Shown here: piece by piece, positions 52,039 to 60,946 of the stretch
Numbering within the stretch: position 1 is the first letter of the stretch
Layout: every line of letters starts with the position of its first letter
Origin: Murimonas intestini
GTDB taxonomy: Bacteria > Bacillota > Clostridia > Lachnospirales > Lachnospiraceae
NCBI GenBank assembly: GCA_003148945.1
Contig: QGGY01000005.1
Location: forward strand, 186,001 to 250,000
Direction: 5' to 3'
Length of the DNA stretch: 64,000 bases
The notes under the pieces: model-generated
What the model saw: only the letters and a program-made list of their open reading frames with translations
What the model was told of the DNA's origin: nothing
The model's database searches: none
Made by a program: the position numbers and the translations under genes

Positions 52039-52365
52039 TTATTCCCCAATCATAGCGATAGCATAAGTATAATCACCATCGTGCGCTATTGATATCTGTA
52101 CATTATATCCGTCAATTTTTACATAAGGTGCCCTGTTGCCATCTGATAAAATTTTAAAATCCAGTACAGAGAACTTTCCATGAAATGCTTTAACCAGCGC
52201 TTATCTTGCTGCAAATCGCCCAGCAAGAAATTCAAACTGTCTCTTTCCTGGATAGCTATTATATTCTAGCAGTTCATTCGCTGAAAGAATCTTTTTGGCC
52301 AGTGAATCTTTATTTTTCTTAAATCTCGATATTACTGTGAGATCACACCCAATGCCGATAATCAT
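52039..52365 (-). pseudogene. acpS: Holo-ACP synthase (acpS) with an internal stop
   Basis: Phosphopantetheinyl transferase that would charge the adjacent acyl carrier protein. The frame reads M-I-I-G-I-G-C-D-L, R-F, then F-L-A-G-R-F-A-A-R and a TAA at 52201-52203 (codon 55), then A-L-V-K-A-F-H-G-K onward to a normal end (S-I-A-H-D-G-D-Y-T-Y-A). One base change (GAA to TAA) would restore the expected glutamate of the K/R-E-A motif, a metal-binding residue. Everything else is in frame, so the loss is recent, or a sequence error. Unless rescued, the cell must use another transferase for the ACP. Confidence 0.85.
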
Positions 52366-52421
52366 CTATTCATTCATCCTTGAAACAAGGCTTTCAAGCC
52401 TTATTTATTAAACCAATAGAC

Positions 52422-52673
52422 TCAAACACCGCCATTTACCTTTTTTTCAATAATGTCGATAAATTCACCTACATTTTTGGTTTCAAGTATTTCTTCTGTA
52501 GTAAACGTAATATTAAACTTCAATTCTATATCTGAGACTAAATTAATATGTATCAGAGAATCCCAATCCTCAATATCTGCTGATGTCATTTCATCAAAAA
52601 TCACTAGCTCTTCATCATCAAAAAGATTTCTAAATATTTCCTGTAAGTCCTTTACAATTTCTTCTCTGTTCAT
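52422..52673 (-). CDS. Acyl carrier protein
   Basis: 83-residue carrier. Helical, acidic, with the phosphopantetheine serine S39 in D-W-D-S-L-I-H-I, the usual D-S-L motif. It lies 4 nt after the FkbH-like gene and 56 nt before the acpS remnant, so it is a dedicated carrier of this block rather than the fatty-acid ACP. By analogy with FkbH systems it would hold a glyceryl or other short acyl unit. GAGG-type ribosome site (GAGGAGGAA on the minus strand) precedes ATG 52673. Confidence 0.93.
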   Translation of the reverse strand: MNREEIVKDLQEIFRNLFDDEELVIFDEMTSADIEDWDSLIHINLVSDIELKFNITFTTEEILETKNVGEFIDIIEKKVNGGV

Positions 52674-52677
52674 GCTC

Positions 52678-54423
52678 TTATTCCTCCTCGATATAGCAAT
52701 CTACTACATTATTCAAATCATTGAGAATGTATTCTTTTGTTCCGTTTTTAGCAGAAGTCAGTTCAAATTCAAAACCTTCATAGAAGGATTCCACCATTTT
52801 ATTCTTTTTAGTTGGAAGGTATTCAGCTCTAATACTCGAACAGCCCCAAGCTTTAGCATTATCCGTAATAGCATTAAACATCAAGTCTTCAACTCCGCGT
52901 TTCAACACCCTACAACTCATTACCCAAGTATCTATAAAACAAGAAGAACCTTCTTTGTGCAGAATCACGCATGAGATAATACCATAATTGCTATACTTAT
53001 CGCTAAGTTTACAATAGAGACACCGATAATCCGGATTTGCTACCATTTCAATTATATTTGCCTCTTGATATCTTATTGTGCGAAGATTGAACTGATTTGA
53101 TTTATTAATAAGCTGCGAAAATCTTGGAATATCTACATTCTCAATCTTGCCGATATGTCCCTTCATCTCCAATGCTTTCAAGTACTCATTATAGTCAACG
53201 AAGCTTTCCTGCATTTTTTGTCTTTTTTGGTTTTCAATGTATGAGTTTGTACGTTCCAAGTCTTCCTTGGTAATCTGAGTCCATTCAAACGGCTGCTCTT
53301 TTTCCATTTGTAGAACATACAATGCAGGATCTTGCGGAACATCAATAACATGAACTTCAGGAACAAACTCGCGAACAATTTGACGCTCTGCCGGATTGTC
53401 ATCAAAGAAAACCAGGCTGTCGGTTCCGATATTCAGCTCCTGCGCAATTCTTCTAATGTTATCAGCCTTATTCTCCCAGTTTGCTATAAAGCAAGAAATA
53501 TCATCAAGCTTTAGTATCATATTTTCGTTCTTCTCAAAAGGTTCTTTTGCAGTAGCTTCATCATTCTTACTACATACTGCGAGAATAATGCCTCTCTGTT
53601 TTAGTTCTAAGCAATATTGTTGGAAATACCTATAAGCCTCTCCAACGGCATTATTAGAATCAATCTGTATTCCTTCCCATCCTTCATCACCCACAACACC
53701 ACCCCAAAGCGTATTGTCTAAATCAAGTACTAGGCATTTTCGAATATTTCCACGTAAGGCTAAAATTTCATGAACGAAACACATGACATACTCTGGCATG
53801 TAATCCAATCTAACAGCCGCTTTATTCAAAAAATATGCCTTATAATCAAACCAATTGTATTTACCAACATTATTAGACAGCGCATCTACATCCACGATGG
53901 TCACGGTTGAAGGGGCAACCTTTAGCAATTCTCTATTTACAGAATACAAGAATTCGTTTCGACCATATTCTTTTTGATATTCCAGATTCCCTAATACTCT
54001 AACAGGCGGAAGGACAAAATTAGCTTGAAGTATTTTAGCTTCTAGTCTCCCGTTAATTTGGCTCCACAACTGCTCATAATACTTCTTTACATCGTCTAAA
54101 TACTCTATTATTTTGTTTCCCTCAGAAAGAAGTGGTGGGCATTCCTTTACATCACTATAAAATGGCAACATAATTACATATTCTGGATTAAATTCGTACA
54201 ACGAAGAATTTGGATCAAAAACATCCATGTTTATTCCTGAATATTCACCTTCGTAAATGTTGCATTGAACTCCGTTTTGATTAAGGTAGTATCTTAATAT
54301 TTTAACAAAATACTGAATAGAGCACGATCCAAGAACCGCTATTTTTACTCCTTCATTCTGAACATTATTTTTCTCATTTTTTCGAACTTGTTTTAGTAGT
54401 TCAGATATCTTTTCCTTTTCCAT
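52678..54423 (-). CDS. FkbH-like HAD-IIIC family protein with C-terminal GNAT-like domain
   Basis: 581 residues in three parts. Residues 25-215 form an SGNH-like N-terminal region (V-L-G-S-C-S-I). Residues about 228-400 are the HAD domain with nucleophile D234 in L-D-L-D-N-T-L-W-G-G-V-V-G-D. Residues about 430-570 are GNAT-like (V-M-S-C-R-V-L-K-R-G-V-E). FkbH relatives take glycerate from 1,3-bisphosphoglycerate, lose the phosphate and load glyceryl onto an ACP; the neighbouring ACP gene fits. It starts directly at the stop of the FrhB-like gene (TAA-ATG). Exact acyl group in a glycan locus is not established here. Confidence 0.9.
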   Translation of the reverse strand: MEKEKISELLKQVRKNEKNNVQNEGVKIAVLGSCSIQYFVKILRYYLNQNGVQCNIYEGEYSGINMDVFDPNSSLYEFNPEYVIMLPFYSDVKECPPLLSEGNKIIEYLDDVKKYYEQLWSQINGRLEAKILQANFVLPPVRVLGNLEYQKEYGRNEFLYSVNRELLKVAPSTVTIVDVDALSNNVGKYNWFDYKAYFLNKAAVRLDYMPEYVMCFVHEILALRGNIRKCLVLDLDNTLWGGVVGDEGWEGIQIDSNNAVGEAYRYFQQYCLELKQRGIILAVCSKNDEATAKEPFEKNENMILKLDDISCFIANWENKADNIRRIAQELNIGTDSLVFFDDNPAERQIVREFVPEVHVIDVPQDPALYVLQMEKEQPFEWTQITKEDLERTNSYIENQKRQKMQESFVDYNEYLKALEMKGHIGKIENVDIPRFSQLINKSNQFNLRTIRYQEANIIEMVANPDYRCLYCKLSDKYSNYGIISCVILHKEGSSCFIDTWVMSCRVLKRGVEDLMFNAITDNAKAWGCSSIRAEYLPTKKNKMVESFYEGFEFELTSAKNGTKEYILNDLNNVVDCYIEEE

Positions 54424-55641
54424 TTATTTCAACTCCATTCTTTGACGCACTAATCTTCTCTTGATTAAACGATAATAACATTTCTTTAGAAGCGTCTTGG
54501 TGTTTCTTTTCGCTGTTGAGATTACCAAGGACATTTTAGTGATCCCCAATAAGTTCCACACTACTTTGCTATATGGCTCATTTTTTATTCTTTTAAAAAA
54601 CTCATTTCGATCTGGATTCATTTTCACAGTTGACTGCAAAGCGGGATTACCTTTAGCTGCTTCATCTAAAGAACGTTCTTCGACTTCCATGAAATTCTTA
54701 CTTGTGGACATCAGCTCATCGCCTTTAGGTGTATTAACCAAAGCAACTGAAACACCAAGTTTCTGCTCTTCCTTAGAAAACTTTAATCCCCAGAAATCTC
54801 CGATGGTGATGTCTGCGACCCTTGGAAAAGATTTATATTTACAATGTTCACAGCATGGCCGTATATACAGATTTCCAACTATGTAAGCGTTAACCCACGG
54901 ATCATGATATCTGTCCTTATAATATGACTCACCATTTTTAAATTTTACGAGGGTTCCAAGATTTGTCCAACCATGAGATTTATTCTTTAAGTGAACTTCC
55001 TGAATTTCAGAGCCAAACTTTTTCTCAAGCTCATCCATATATGAAGAAAACGCAAGCGGTGAATTTACTCCCCTACATATGAGTTCAACTGTATATAGCC
55101 CTGGATAATCCTTTCCTAGGAAACCATATAATCCTGCGACCTGACATCCTGTACCACAAAACAAAACTCTCTCACTTTTTTGCAAAAGCTTTTTTATTGT
55201 TTTATAAACTCCCGCAGTATCACTTTGAAAGTATTTCGATCTCATTATCTTTTGTAAGCTTTCAACAGTATTTCCTACTTCATGGTGTGCTCCCTTGTAA
55301 TCGTCATCATAAACACATCCGGCAATGTAATCACGATTTTCCACAAAGGATTCCGCTAATGCATAATATAAAGCTCCAGAAGTGCTATTATACCTGACAT
55401 TCTTATCTTTGTGATAGACTTTGTAAGTCGACGGTACTTTTCTTGAACCATTTTCAAACATTGATGTGCTTAGTGCAGGGCAAGCTTTCTCGCACAGGTT
55501 ACATTTAATACATTTATCTTCATCTATAATCGGATGCCAAAATCCTTCTGCATCTATTGGAAATGATATAGCTTCCTTAGGGCATATATCTCCACAGGCC
55601 TTACAGCCTGTACAACTATCTTTATGTAACTTATCTATCAT
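54424..55641 (-). CDS. FrhB-like (F420 hydrogenase beta subunit family) Fe-S flavoprotein
   Basis: 405 residues. Two 4Fe-4S clusters at the N-terminus (C-T-G-C-K-A-C-G-D-I-C-P and C-I-K-C-N-L-C-E-K-A-C-P), then the FrhB N- and C-terminal domains with C-G-T-G-C-Q-V-A-G and G-D-F-W-G-L. Despite the name, Firmicutes members do not need F420; several lie in polysaccharide loci beside pyruvyl-transferase-family genes, as here, and may act as reductases on a glycan precursor. ATG 55641 has GGGAG 8 nt upstream and begins 2 nt after the acyltransferase stop. Reaction unknown. Confidence 0.85.
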   Translation of the reverse strand: MIDKLHKDSCTGCKACGDICPKEAISFPIDAEGFWHPIIDEDKCIKCNLCEKACPALSTSMFENGSRKVPSTYKVYHKDKNVRYNSTSGALYYALAESFVENRDYIAGCVYDDDYKGAHHEVGNTVESLQKIMRSKYFQSDTAGVYKTIKKLLQKSERVLFCGTGCQVAGLYGFLGKDYPGLYTVELICRGVNSPLAFSSYMDELEKKFGSEIQEVHLKNKSHGWTNLGTLVKFKNGESYYKDRYHDPWVNAYIVGNLYIRPCCEHCKYKSFPRVADITIGDFWGLKFSKEEQKLGVSVALVNTPKGDELMSTSKNFMEVEERSLDEAAKGNPALQSTVKMNPDRNEFFKRIKNEPYSKVVWNLLGITKMSLVISTAKRNTKTLLKKCYYRLIKRRLVRQRMELK

Positions 55642-55643
55642 TT

Positions 55644-56276
55644 TTATTTCTCCCACAACACCGCAGAATAGGATCTTGCAGGATTTCCAGCTGCCATTGT
55701 TCCTTCTTTAATTTTTCCTCCAACTACAGCACCCGCTGAAACAATTGCGCCAGCACCAATCTGTGCCCCACGCAGAATAGTTGCATTGACTCCAATCCAA
55801 ACATGATCACCAATCATAATGTCTCTAGGCGTATTAATTATTGCTCCCTGTTCATTCATAATTTTATGGAAATCCGAATCGAGTATCACTACATTTCTAG
55901 ATACTAAAAGACCATCACCAATCTTCATATGGTTCTTTGCAATAATAGTTGCATCATGATTAATATCTGCTTTTCCTATTGTTATACTTCCTTCTTTTTG
56001 AACCTGCAGTGTGGTTCCTGATCTAAGTATTACTGTTCCATTTACTATTAGCTTTCCATTTCCTCTTATAAACAGTGTTGTCTGTTTTTTTGAACCTTTG
56101 ATTTCTGGAAGATTTAATACAAGTTTAGCATGCAACACTACGTTTGCATTCTTATCAATATCCACCACAGAATTTCTATATGGAACTATATATGTTCCTT
56201 TATCTCTTTTGATATTCTTTGACAGGAAATTTAATTTTATGAATTTCCATATATCTAGCTGAAATATTTTACCCAT
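55644..56276 (-). CDS. Hexapeptide-repeat acyltransferase
   Basis: 210 residues of left-handed beta-helix fold. Repeats of I/V-x-x-x-x run from about 60 to 195, with H-D-A-T-I-I-A and D-S-D-F-H-K loops and the closing W-I-G-V-N-A-T-I-L-R-G, V-S-A-G-A-V-V-G-G and A-A-G-N-P-A-R. WcaF/Maa-like enzymes acetylate sugars from acetyl-CoA; ACP-bound acyl groups are used by some relatives. It could be the transferase that uses the ACP-linked unit of this block. Starts 25 nt after the fusion gene stop. Confidence 0.88.
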   Translation of the reverse strand: MGKIFQLDIWKFIKLNFLSKNIKRDKGTYIVPYRNSVVDIDKNANVVLHAKLVLNLPEIKGSKKQTTLFIRGNGKLIVNGTVILRSGTTLQVQKEGSITIGKADINHDATIIAKNHMKIGDGLLVSRNVVILDSDFHKIMNEQGAIINTPRDIMIGDHVWIGVNATILRGAQIGAGAIVSAGAVVGGKIKEGTMAAGNPARSYSAVLWEK

Positions 56277-56301
56277 TTATGTCATCCTTCCATATAAAAA
56301 C

Positions 56302-58137
56302 TTAAAAATTATAAATATAGTTTGGATCATCAATTCCATGTGAATTTAAAACAATGAGGTTTTCATCCAAACCATCAATTGATTTCATCTCAGCAGAAGT
56401 TAATTCAAAGTCAAAAATATCAAGATTCTCTTTCATATGCTCCTTGTGAAAGGTGCTAATGACTGGGATTACGTTATTCTGATAATGCCATCTCAGAACA
56501 ATCTGTGTACAACTCTTATGATATTTCTCCATTAAATGCTTCATCAAAGAATTGTCACGCAGTTTTTTCGTTCCATTTCCAGTAGATGTATGAGCCATCA
56601 ATTGAATGCCATGTTCCCTACAATAGTCTCGAAGCTCTTTTCTCACGCACAACGGATGTATTTCTGTTTGCACAACCATTGGTAGATCAATCCCTTCTGA
56701 TTTAATCTTTTTCAAATCATCTAAATTCAAATTACATGCACCAAATGCTCTACATTTTCCTTTATTGTAGCAATCAATAATCTGTTTGTAATAGTTAAGC
56801 CAATCGCCCTCCGGCCAATGCAACATATATAAATCTACATGATCTTTTTTCAAATTTGAAAGAGAATTGTCAAGATTACCTGCAACATCATTTGGAGATG
56901 CAGCTCTAGTAACATCCATCGCTGAACATTTTGTTGCCAGGAATACATCCTGGTAATTGGATACCGTTGCCCCAATACTTTCTTCTGAATGAGCGTAAAT
57001 TCTTCCGGAATCAAACATTCTATATCCCGTATCATATGCATCATGTAAAATTCTTTTTATATGCAAATTTCCATACAGTTCTCTACTGATTTTCATATGT
57101 TTAATACTTCTTAAACAATTTCTAATTAACCACTTTCCAAACAAAAGCTTATTTCTTGTATAGCGCCAAATAACTCCCGTTCCAAAAGATATCCATGGAA
57201 TCGTAATTTCATTTCTTAACATATACATTTTTTTGTCATCCACTAGATTTATTTCCTCCGTAACACCTATTCTATCTTGCAACAATTTATTGAATTTTAA
57301 TCTTCCAGAATCATTAAAGCACAGAGCATTTTCATACAATTCATTGTGCAAAAGTTCTTTACAACTATATAAGTTTATTACAGAAACCTTTTTTCCCTCA
57401 GCAATGCTGTTCACCGGATTCCATAAACATTGATCTAAAATATCCGTCGGCATCAAGCTTTCCAAGGTTGGACTAAACGGAGAAATGACAAGATACGGCG
57501 TCCATTCATTATCCCTGCAAAAATCGACCATATCTTTCAATCGATCTGTATTAATTCTAATATTTTCTATCTGCTTTGCTGATAATTCGTACCTGTCATT
57601 CCATCCAAACTCATTTTTCCATCCATTCATCCACCTGTTGGCCCATTCGATATCATCTGCTGTCTTCAACTTCGAATAATTCTCACGATCTGCAGGTAAA
57701 CCATTTACAAATCTTTTTACATCGTGTAATAGAAATTGTGGATGCAGAACAATCGGAATTTTTTTTAATAAAAAGTCTTTACTTTTGCTATATGTTCTAA
57801 TCTGATCACTATTTAACCATAAGTAATACTTATGATCAGAGCTTTCATTTTCATATGCATCTACGATTAATTTGAATTCTTCTATGCTTATGATAACTAT
57901 GGCGCCCTTTCGTAAATGGTTTGCATATTTTTTTAATGTTTCAAAATCATAATATAGTGGCTGAGGTTGTGATGCCATATTAAAACCGCGTAGTTTCCAC
58001 AAGTTATAATCGTAAGCAAGCAACGATGGCGTAGAACCAGTATTTACAATATCTAAGTTCATTGGCATCATTCCCAAATTTTCGGCATGACTAACCCATT
58101 TTTTATACTGTGAAGTCTGCTTACCAAACATTTTCAT
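56302..58137 (-). CDS. SGNH-like domain fused to aldo/keto reductase
   Basis: 611 residues. Residues 1-310 resemble SGNH/GDSL hydrolase-like proteins of surface glycan loci (N-T-G-S-T near residue 32, F-N-M-A-S-Q-P-Q, and a late F-N-D-S-G-R-L where family members usually have D-x-x-H). Residues about 335-611 are an aldo/keto reductase with a complete tetrad: D376, Y381, K403 and H440. The reductase would act on an aldehyde or ketone with NAD(P)H. The missing histidine in the first half suggests a structural or binding role. ATG overlaps the flippase stop (TAATG). An unusual fusion. Confidence 0.86.
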   Translation of the reverse strand: MKMFGKQTSQYKKWVSHAENLGMMPMNLDIVNTGSTPSLLAYDYNLWKLRGFNMASQPQPLYYDFETLKKYANHLRKGAIVIISIEEFKLIVDAYENESSDHKYYLWLNSDQIRTYSKSKDFLLKKIPIVLHPQFLLHDVKRFVNGLPADRENYSKLKTADDIEWANRWMNGWKNEFGWNDRYELSAKQIENIRINTDRLKDMVDFCRDNEWTPYLVISPFSPTLESLMPTDILDQCLWNPVNSIAEGKKVSVINLYSCKELLHNELYENALCFNDSGRLKFNKLLQDRIGVTEEINLVDDKKMYMLRNEITIPWISFGTGVIWRYTRNKLLFGKWLIRNCLRSIKHMKISRELYGNLHIKRILHDAYDTGYRMFDSGRIYAHSEESIGATVSNYQDVFLATKCSAMDVTRAASPNDVAGNLDNSLSNLKKDHVDLYMLHWPEGDWLNYYKQIIDCYNKGKCRAFGACNLNLDDLKKIKSEGIDLPMVVQTEIHPLCVRKELRDYCREHGIQLMAHTSTGNGTKKLRDNSLMKHLMEKYHKSCTQIVLRWHYQNNVIPVISTFHKEHMKENLDIFDFELTSAEMKSIDGLDENLIVLNSHGIDDPNYIYNF

Positions 58138-59666
58138 TACCCTCTTCTAAGAACAAATACTTTTCTCATTATCTTAATGATGATGCCCTTTTCATACGCA
58201 TTCATAGCAAATAGCCACATCGAAATCATATAAGTAAATACATACAGCAAACCATATACTGCTAATAAAGATAACGATGTACCAACTAAATTGAATTTAA
58301 TGATAATAAAGCCCAAGCAAATAGGCAGTAATAATCCTTTTGCTATATGGAACATTTCAATATAGTATTGTTTCATATTTAGTTTTGCAACTTTGTAATA
58401 ATATATGCTTTGAACTAAGATACAGATTATACACTCACATAAAAATGTCCCAAATGCGCTACCAATCGCGCCGAAATGCATTGCTAACGGTATGCTCACT
58501 AAAAAATTACATAGGCAAACTACTATGTTTATAAGTATCTGTACCTTGTGAATATTCTTAGCTCTTACAATGTCTTGACCTAGCCCCATCGTTAAAGAAA
58601 CAGTTACTGGTAACATAATGAGTAATCCAACATAATACGAATCATCATATCCTGCTCCTGCCCATTTGTATATAAATGCCTTTCCAAAAAAACAATATCC
58701 TGACATTATTAAGAACACTAAAATAGCAAATAATCTCGATGTTTTAACAAATAGTTCTGATAATTCTTTTAGTTTATTTAGCGAAACCAACCTATTAATT
58801 TCAGCTATAAAAACACTCGACATTGCAGATGCAATCATTATATAGTAGGTATTCAAAGTACTTCCTACCGAGTAGATTGAAATCTCAGACGTTCCATTAG
58901 TCCACGCTAAGATAAACTTGTCTACCTGCCAATTTAATTGATCCATCACCGATTGGATAACAATAGCACAAGCAAAAATCAAAATACTTTTCAGCAGGAC
59001 TTTATCTATTCTTTCAAAAGAAAATTTAACTTTCAGAACTTTGATACAATACGCAGCATTAAATAAGGTAATTAATATTGTTAATGCCAGCTTAATATTG
59101 AAAATTAATATGGAACCATGTCCTCTAAGCAATAGCGGAATAGTAATTAATGGTGCCATTACAATTTGAAATAAATTGACTAACTTTCCAAATATAAATC
59201 GTTCATTCGCTATGATTAACGAACTGAAAATACAATTAATTACAGTCGCGCATGTGGTAAATGCTAATATAACAAATAATGTTTTAGCAAGTTCATACTC
59301 TGAAGTACTAATTTTATTTCCTAAAAGGGCCTCTGCATTAGATCCAATCAGGAGGCCAACCACTAAACTCACAACTGATAAGACCACAAAAACTCTAAAA
59401 AATAGACCATTTAATTTGGGAATCCTATCTTTGTCCTTAATTTTAGTCTGTACGTAAAACCTCACAAAGGCAGCATTTAAACCGGCATTAAAGATTATTA
59501 AGTAACCAGAGAATGATATACACAACGAGTAAATTCCATATTCACTCTGGCCTAAACTTCTCAAAATTATAGGAGTATAGACTACCCCCGATAAACACTG
59601 CACTATTACAGTTAAATAGGATACTACCACGCCCAATGATAGTTGTTTTTTTCTATTCACTTCCAT
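58137..59666 (-). CDS. Oligosaccharide flippase (Wzx/MOP family), second block
   Basis: 509 residues, about 14 membrane helices. Typical opening T-P-I-I-L-R-S-L-G-Q-S-E-Y-G-I-Y near residue 35 and R-F-Y-V-Q-T-K. Different from the plus-strand flippase, so this block can export its own unit. It overlaps the next gene by one base and lies 21 nt after the pyruvyl-transferase-family gene. Confidence 0.88.
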   Translation of the reverse strand: MEVNRKKQLSLGVVVSYLTVIVQCLSGVVYTPIILRSLGQSEYGIYSLCISFSGYLIIFNAGLNAAFVRFYVQTKIKDKDRIPKLNGLFFRVFVVLSVVSLVVGLLIGSNAEALLGNKISTSEYELAKTLFVILAFTTCATVINCIFSSLIIANERFIFGKLVNLFQIVMAPLITIPLLLRGHGSILIFNIKLALTILITLFNAAYCIKVLKVKFSFERIDKVLLKSILIFACAIVIQSVMDQLNWQVDKFILAWTNGTSEISIYSVGSTLNTYYIMIASAMSSVFIAEINRLVSLNKLKELSELFVKTSRLFAILVFLIMSGYCFFGKAFIYKWAGAGYDDSYYVGLLIMLPVTVSLTMGLGQDIVRAKNIHKVQILINIVVCLCNFLVSIPLAMHFGAIGSAFGTFLCECIICILVQSIYYYKVAKLNMKQYYIEMFHIAKGLLLPICLGFIIIKFNLVGTSLSLLAVYGLLYVFTYMISMWLFAMNAYEKGIIIKIMRKVFVLRRG

Positions 59667-59687
59667 ATCAAACTGTTTTATCTCCTA

Positions 59688-60917
59688 TTATTTTATATTT
59701 TTTTTCAACCACTCTTTTGACTCCTCTATCATGCATGAAAGTTTTGTTAGACTACGACTATAGTCGATTTCATTTAATGACTCTAAATACTCAATTGTAA
59801 CTTTCTCCTTTGTGTCGCAAAAACGTTCCTGGGTTTCAAATAAATCCAACAGACTAATTAAGCGAGAATTCATACTAATCCTAACAGTACGGTCAAACAC
59901 ATAATAATTCTTTTTAAAAATACCGGAAAATGCCGCAGTATGAAAGCTATCAGTAAATATTGCTTCCGAATATGATATCAACGAAAGAAAATCTTCTACT
60001 CCTACGTCAAAAAGTTTTTCCTCATTCTCATGGTTCAATAAATCATAGAAGGGAAATTCGTTTGTCAAGTAAGGCATATAGAGAATCTTTAATCCATGTC
60101 GCTTAGCATATTCCTGAGCCAATTTACGAGGCTTAACCTCATCTCCCAAAAAATAACAAAATATATATTTCTCTTTAACTTGACGAGGTGAGCAAATTTT
60201 CTCCCATTCCTCTTGCTGAAGAAGAAATACTGGATCGACAACCCATTTTATATCCTTGCCGTATACTTCTCTGATAAGAGCAACATCCGTGTATTCTCTA
60301 ACAGATACTGAGTCAAAGTCGACTAGTGCTTTCTTGAAGAAGGCCTTTTCTTTAATATCTAATTCTTTTTTTGAAACAGAAGCAGCATACGATAGTTTTG
60401 TTTTGCATTCTGGTACAAATGTTAAAAAGTATGGTTTTTTTTCAAGGGTTCTCCACACTTGATCGCTTCCTGTTATAAATGTAGTAAAGCTCTCAAGTTC
60501 AGATGACGATTTGGATGTAATACTAGATTTGTAATCATGCAGTTGTGCGTCATTATAAACGCCACTTGTATGAGGTGTGTTTTCCTCTCCAAACGCTATT
60601 ACCTTTCGCTTTCTAGCATCAATCATTCTAAATTTATCTTGTTTAAAAGTGTTTTTTATAACTTTCCTAATTGTATTGGTAACTTTGTGATTATCTTTCA
60701 CTCTTGAATATATTAATAGCAGCTTATTTATGATACCATTAGTTGCTTTTAATTTACTCCTGAAGGATGTACTTGGGCGTGAATAACATATTTGAAATGC
60801 TGGAGCTATATTGTCCGTGATGTATCTAGCTAATGCATATGCCTGTAAATTGCCACCATAGTTGGTACTTTTATAGTATTCAGTAATTACTGCAACTTTG
60901 CTTTTATCATCAGTCAT
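59688..60917 (-). CDS. Polysaccharide pyruvyl transferase family protein
   Basis: 409 residues. Family phrases are Y-G-G-N-L-Q-A-Y-A-L near the start, T-G-S-D-Q-V-W-R, S-V-R-E-Y, V-D-P-V-F-L-L and F-T-D-S-F-H-T. CsaB/WcaK-like members add ketal pyruvate from PEP to sugars; others in Firmicutes act with an FrhB-like partner, as here. ATG 60917 has GGGAGG in front; the longer frame from 60950 (TTG) lies on the polymerase stop. Whether it moves pyruvate in this organism is inferred. Confidence 0.87.
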   Translation of the reverse strand: MTDDKSKVAVITEYYKSTNYGGNLQAYALARYITDNIAPAFQICYSRPSTSFRSKLKATNGIINKLLLIYSRVKDNHKVTNTIRKVIKNTFKQDKFRMIDARKRKVIAFGEENTPHTSGVYNDAQLHDYKSSITSKSSSELESFTTFITGSDQVWRTLEKKPYFLTFVPECKTKLSYAASVSKKELDIKEKAFFKKALVDFDSVSVREYTDVALIREVYGKDIKWVVDPVFLLQQEEWEKICSPRQVKEKYIFCYFLGDEVKPRKLAQEYAKRHGLKILYMPYLTNEFPFYDLLNHENEEKLFDVGVEDFLSLISYSEAIFTDSFHTAAFSGIFKKNYYVFDRTVRISMNSRLISLLDLFETQERFCDTKEKVTIEYLESLNEIDYSRSLTKLSCMIEESKEWLKKNIK

Positions 60918-60946
60918 ACTCTTCCTCCCTCCAGCAGACAACATTT

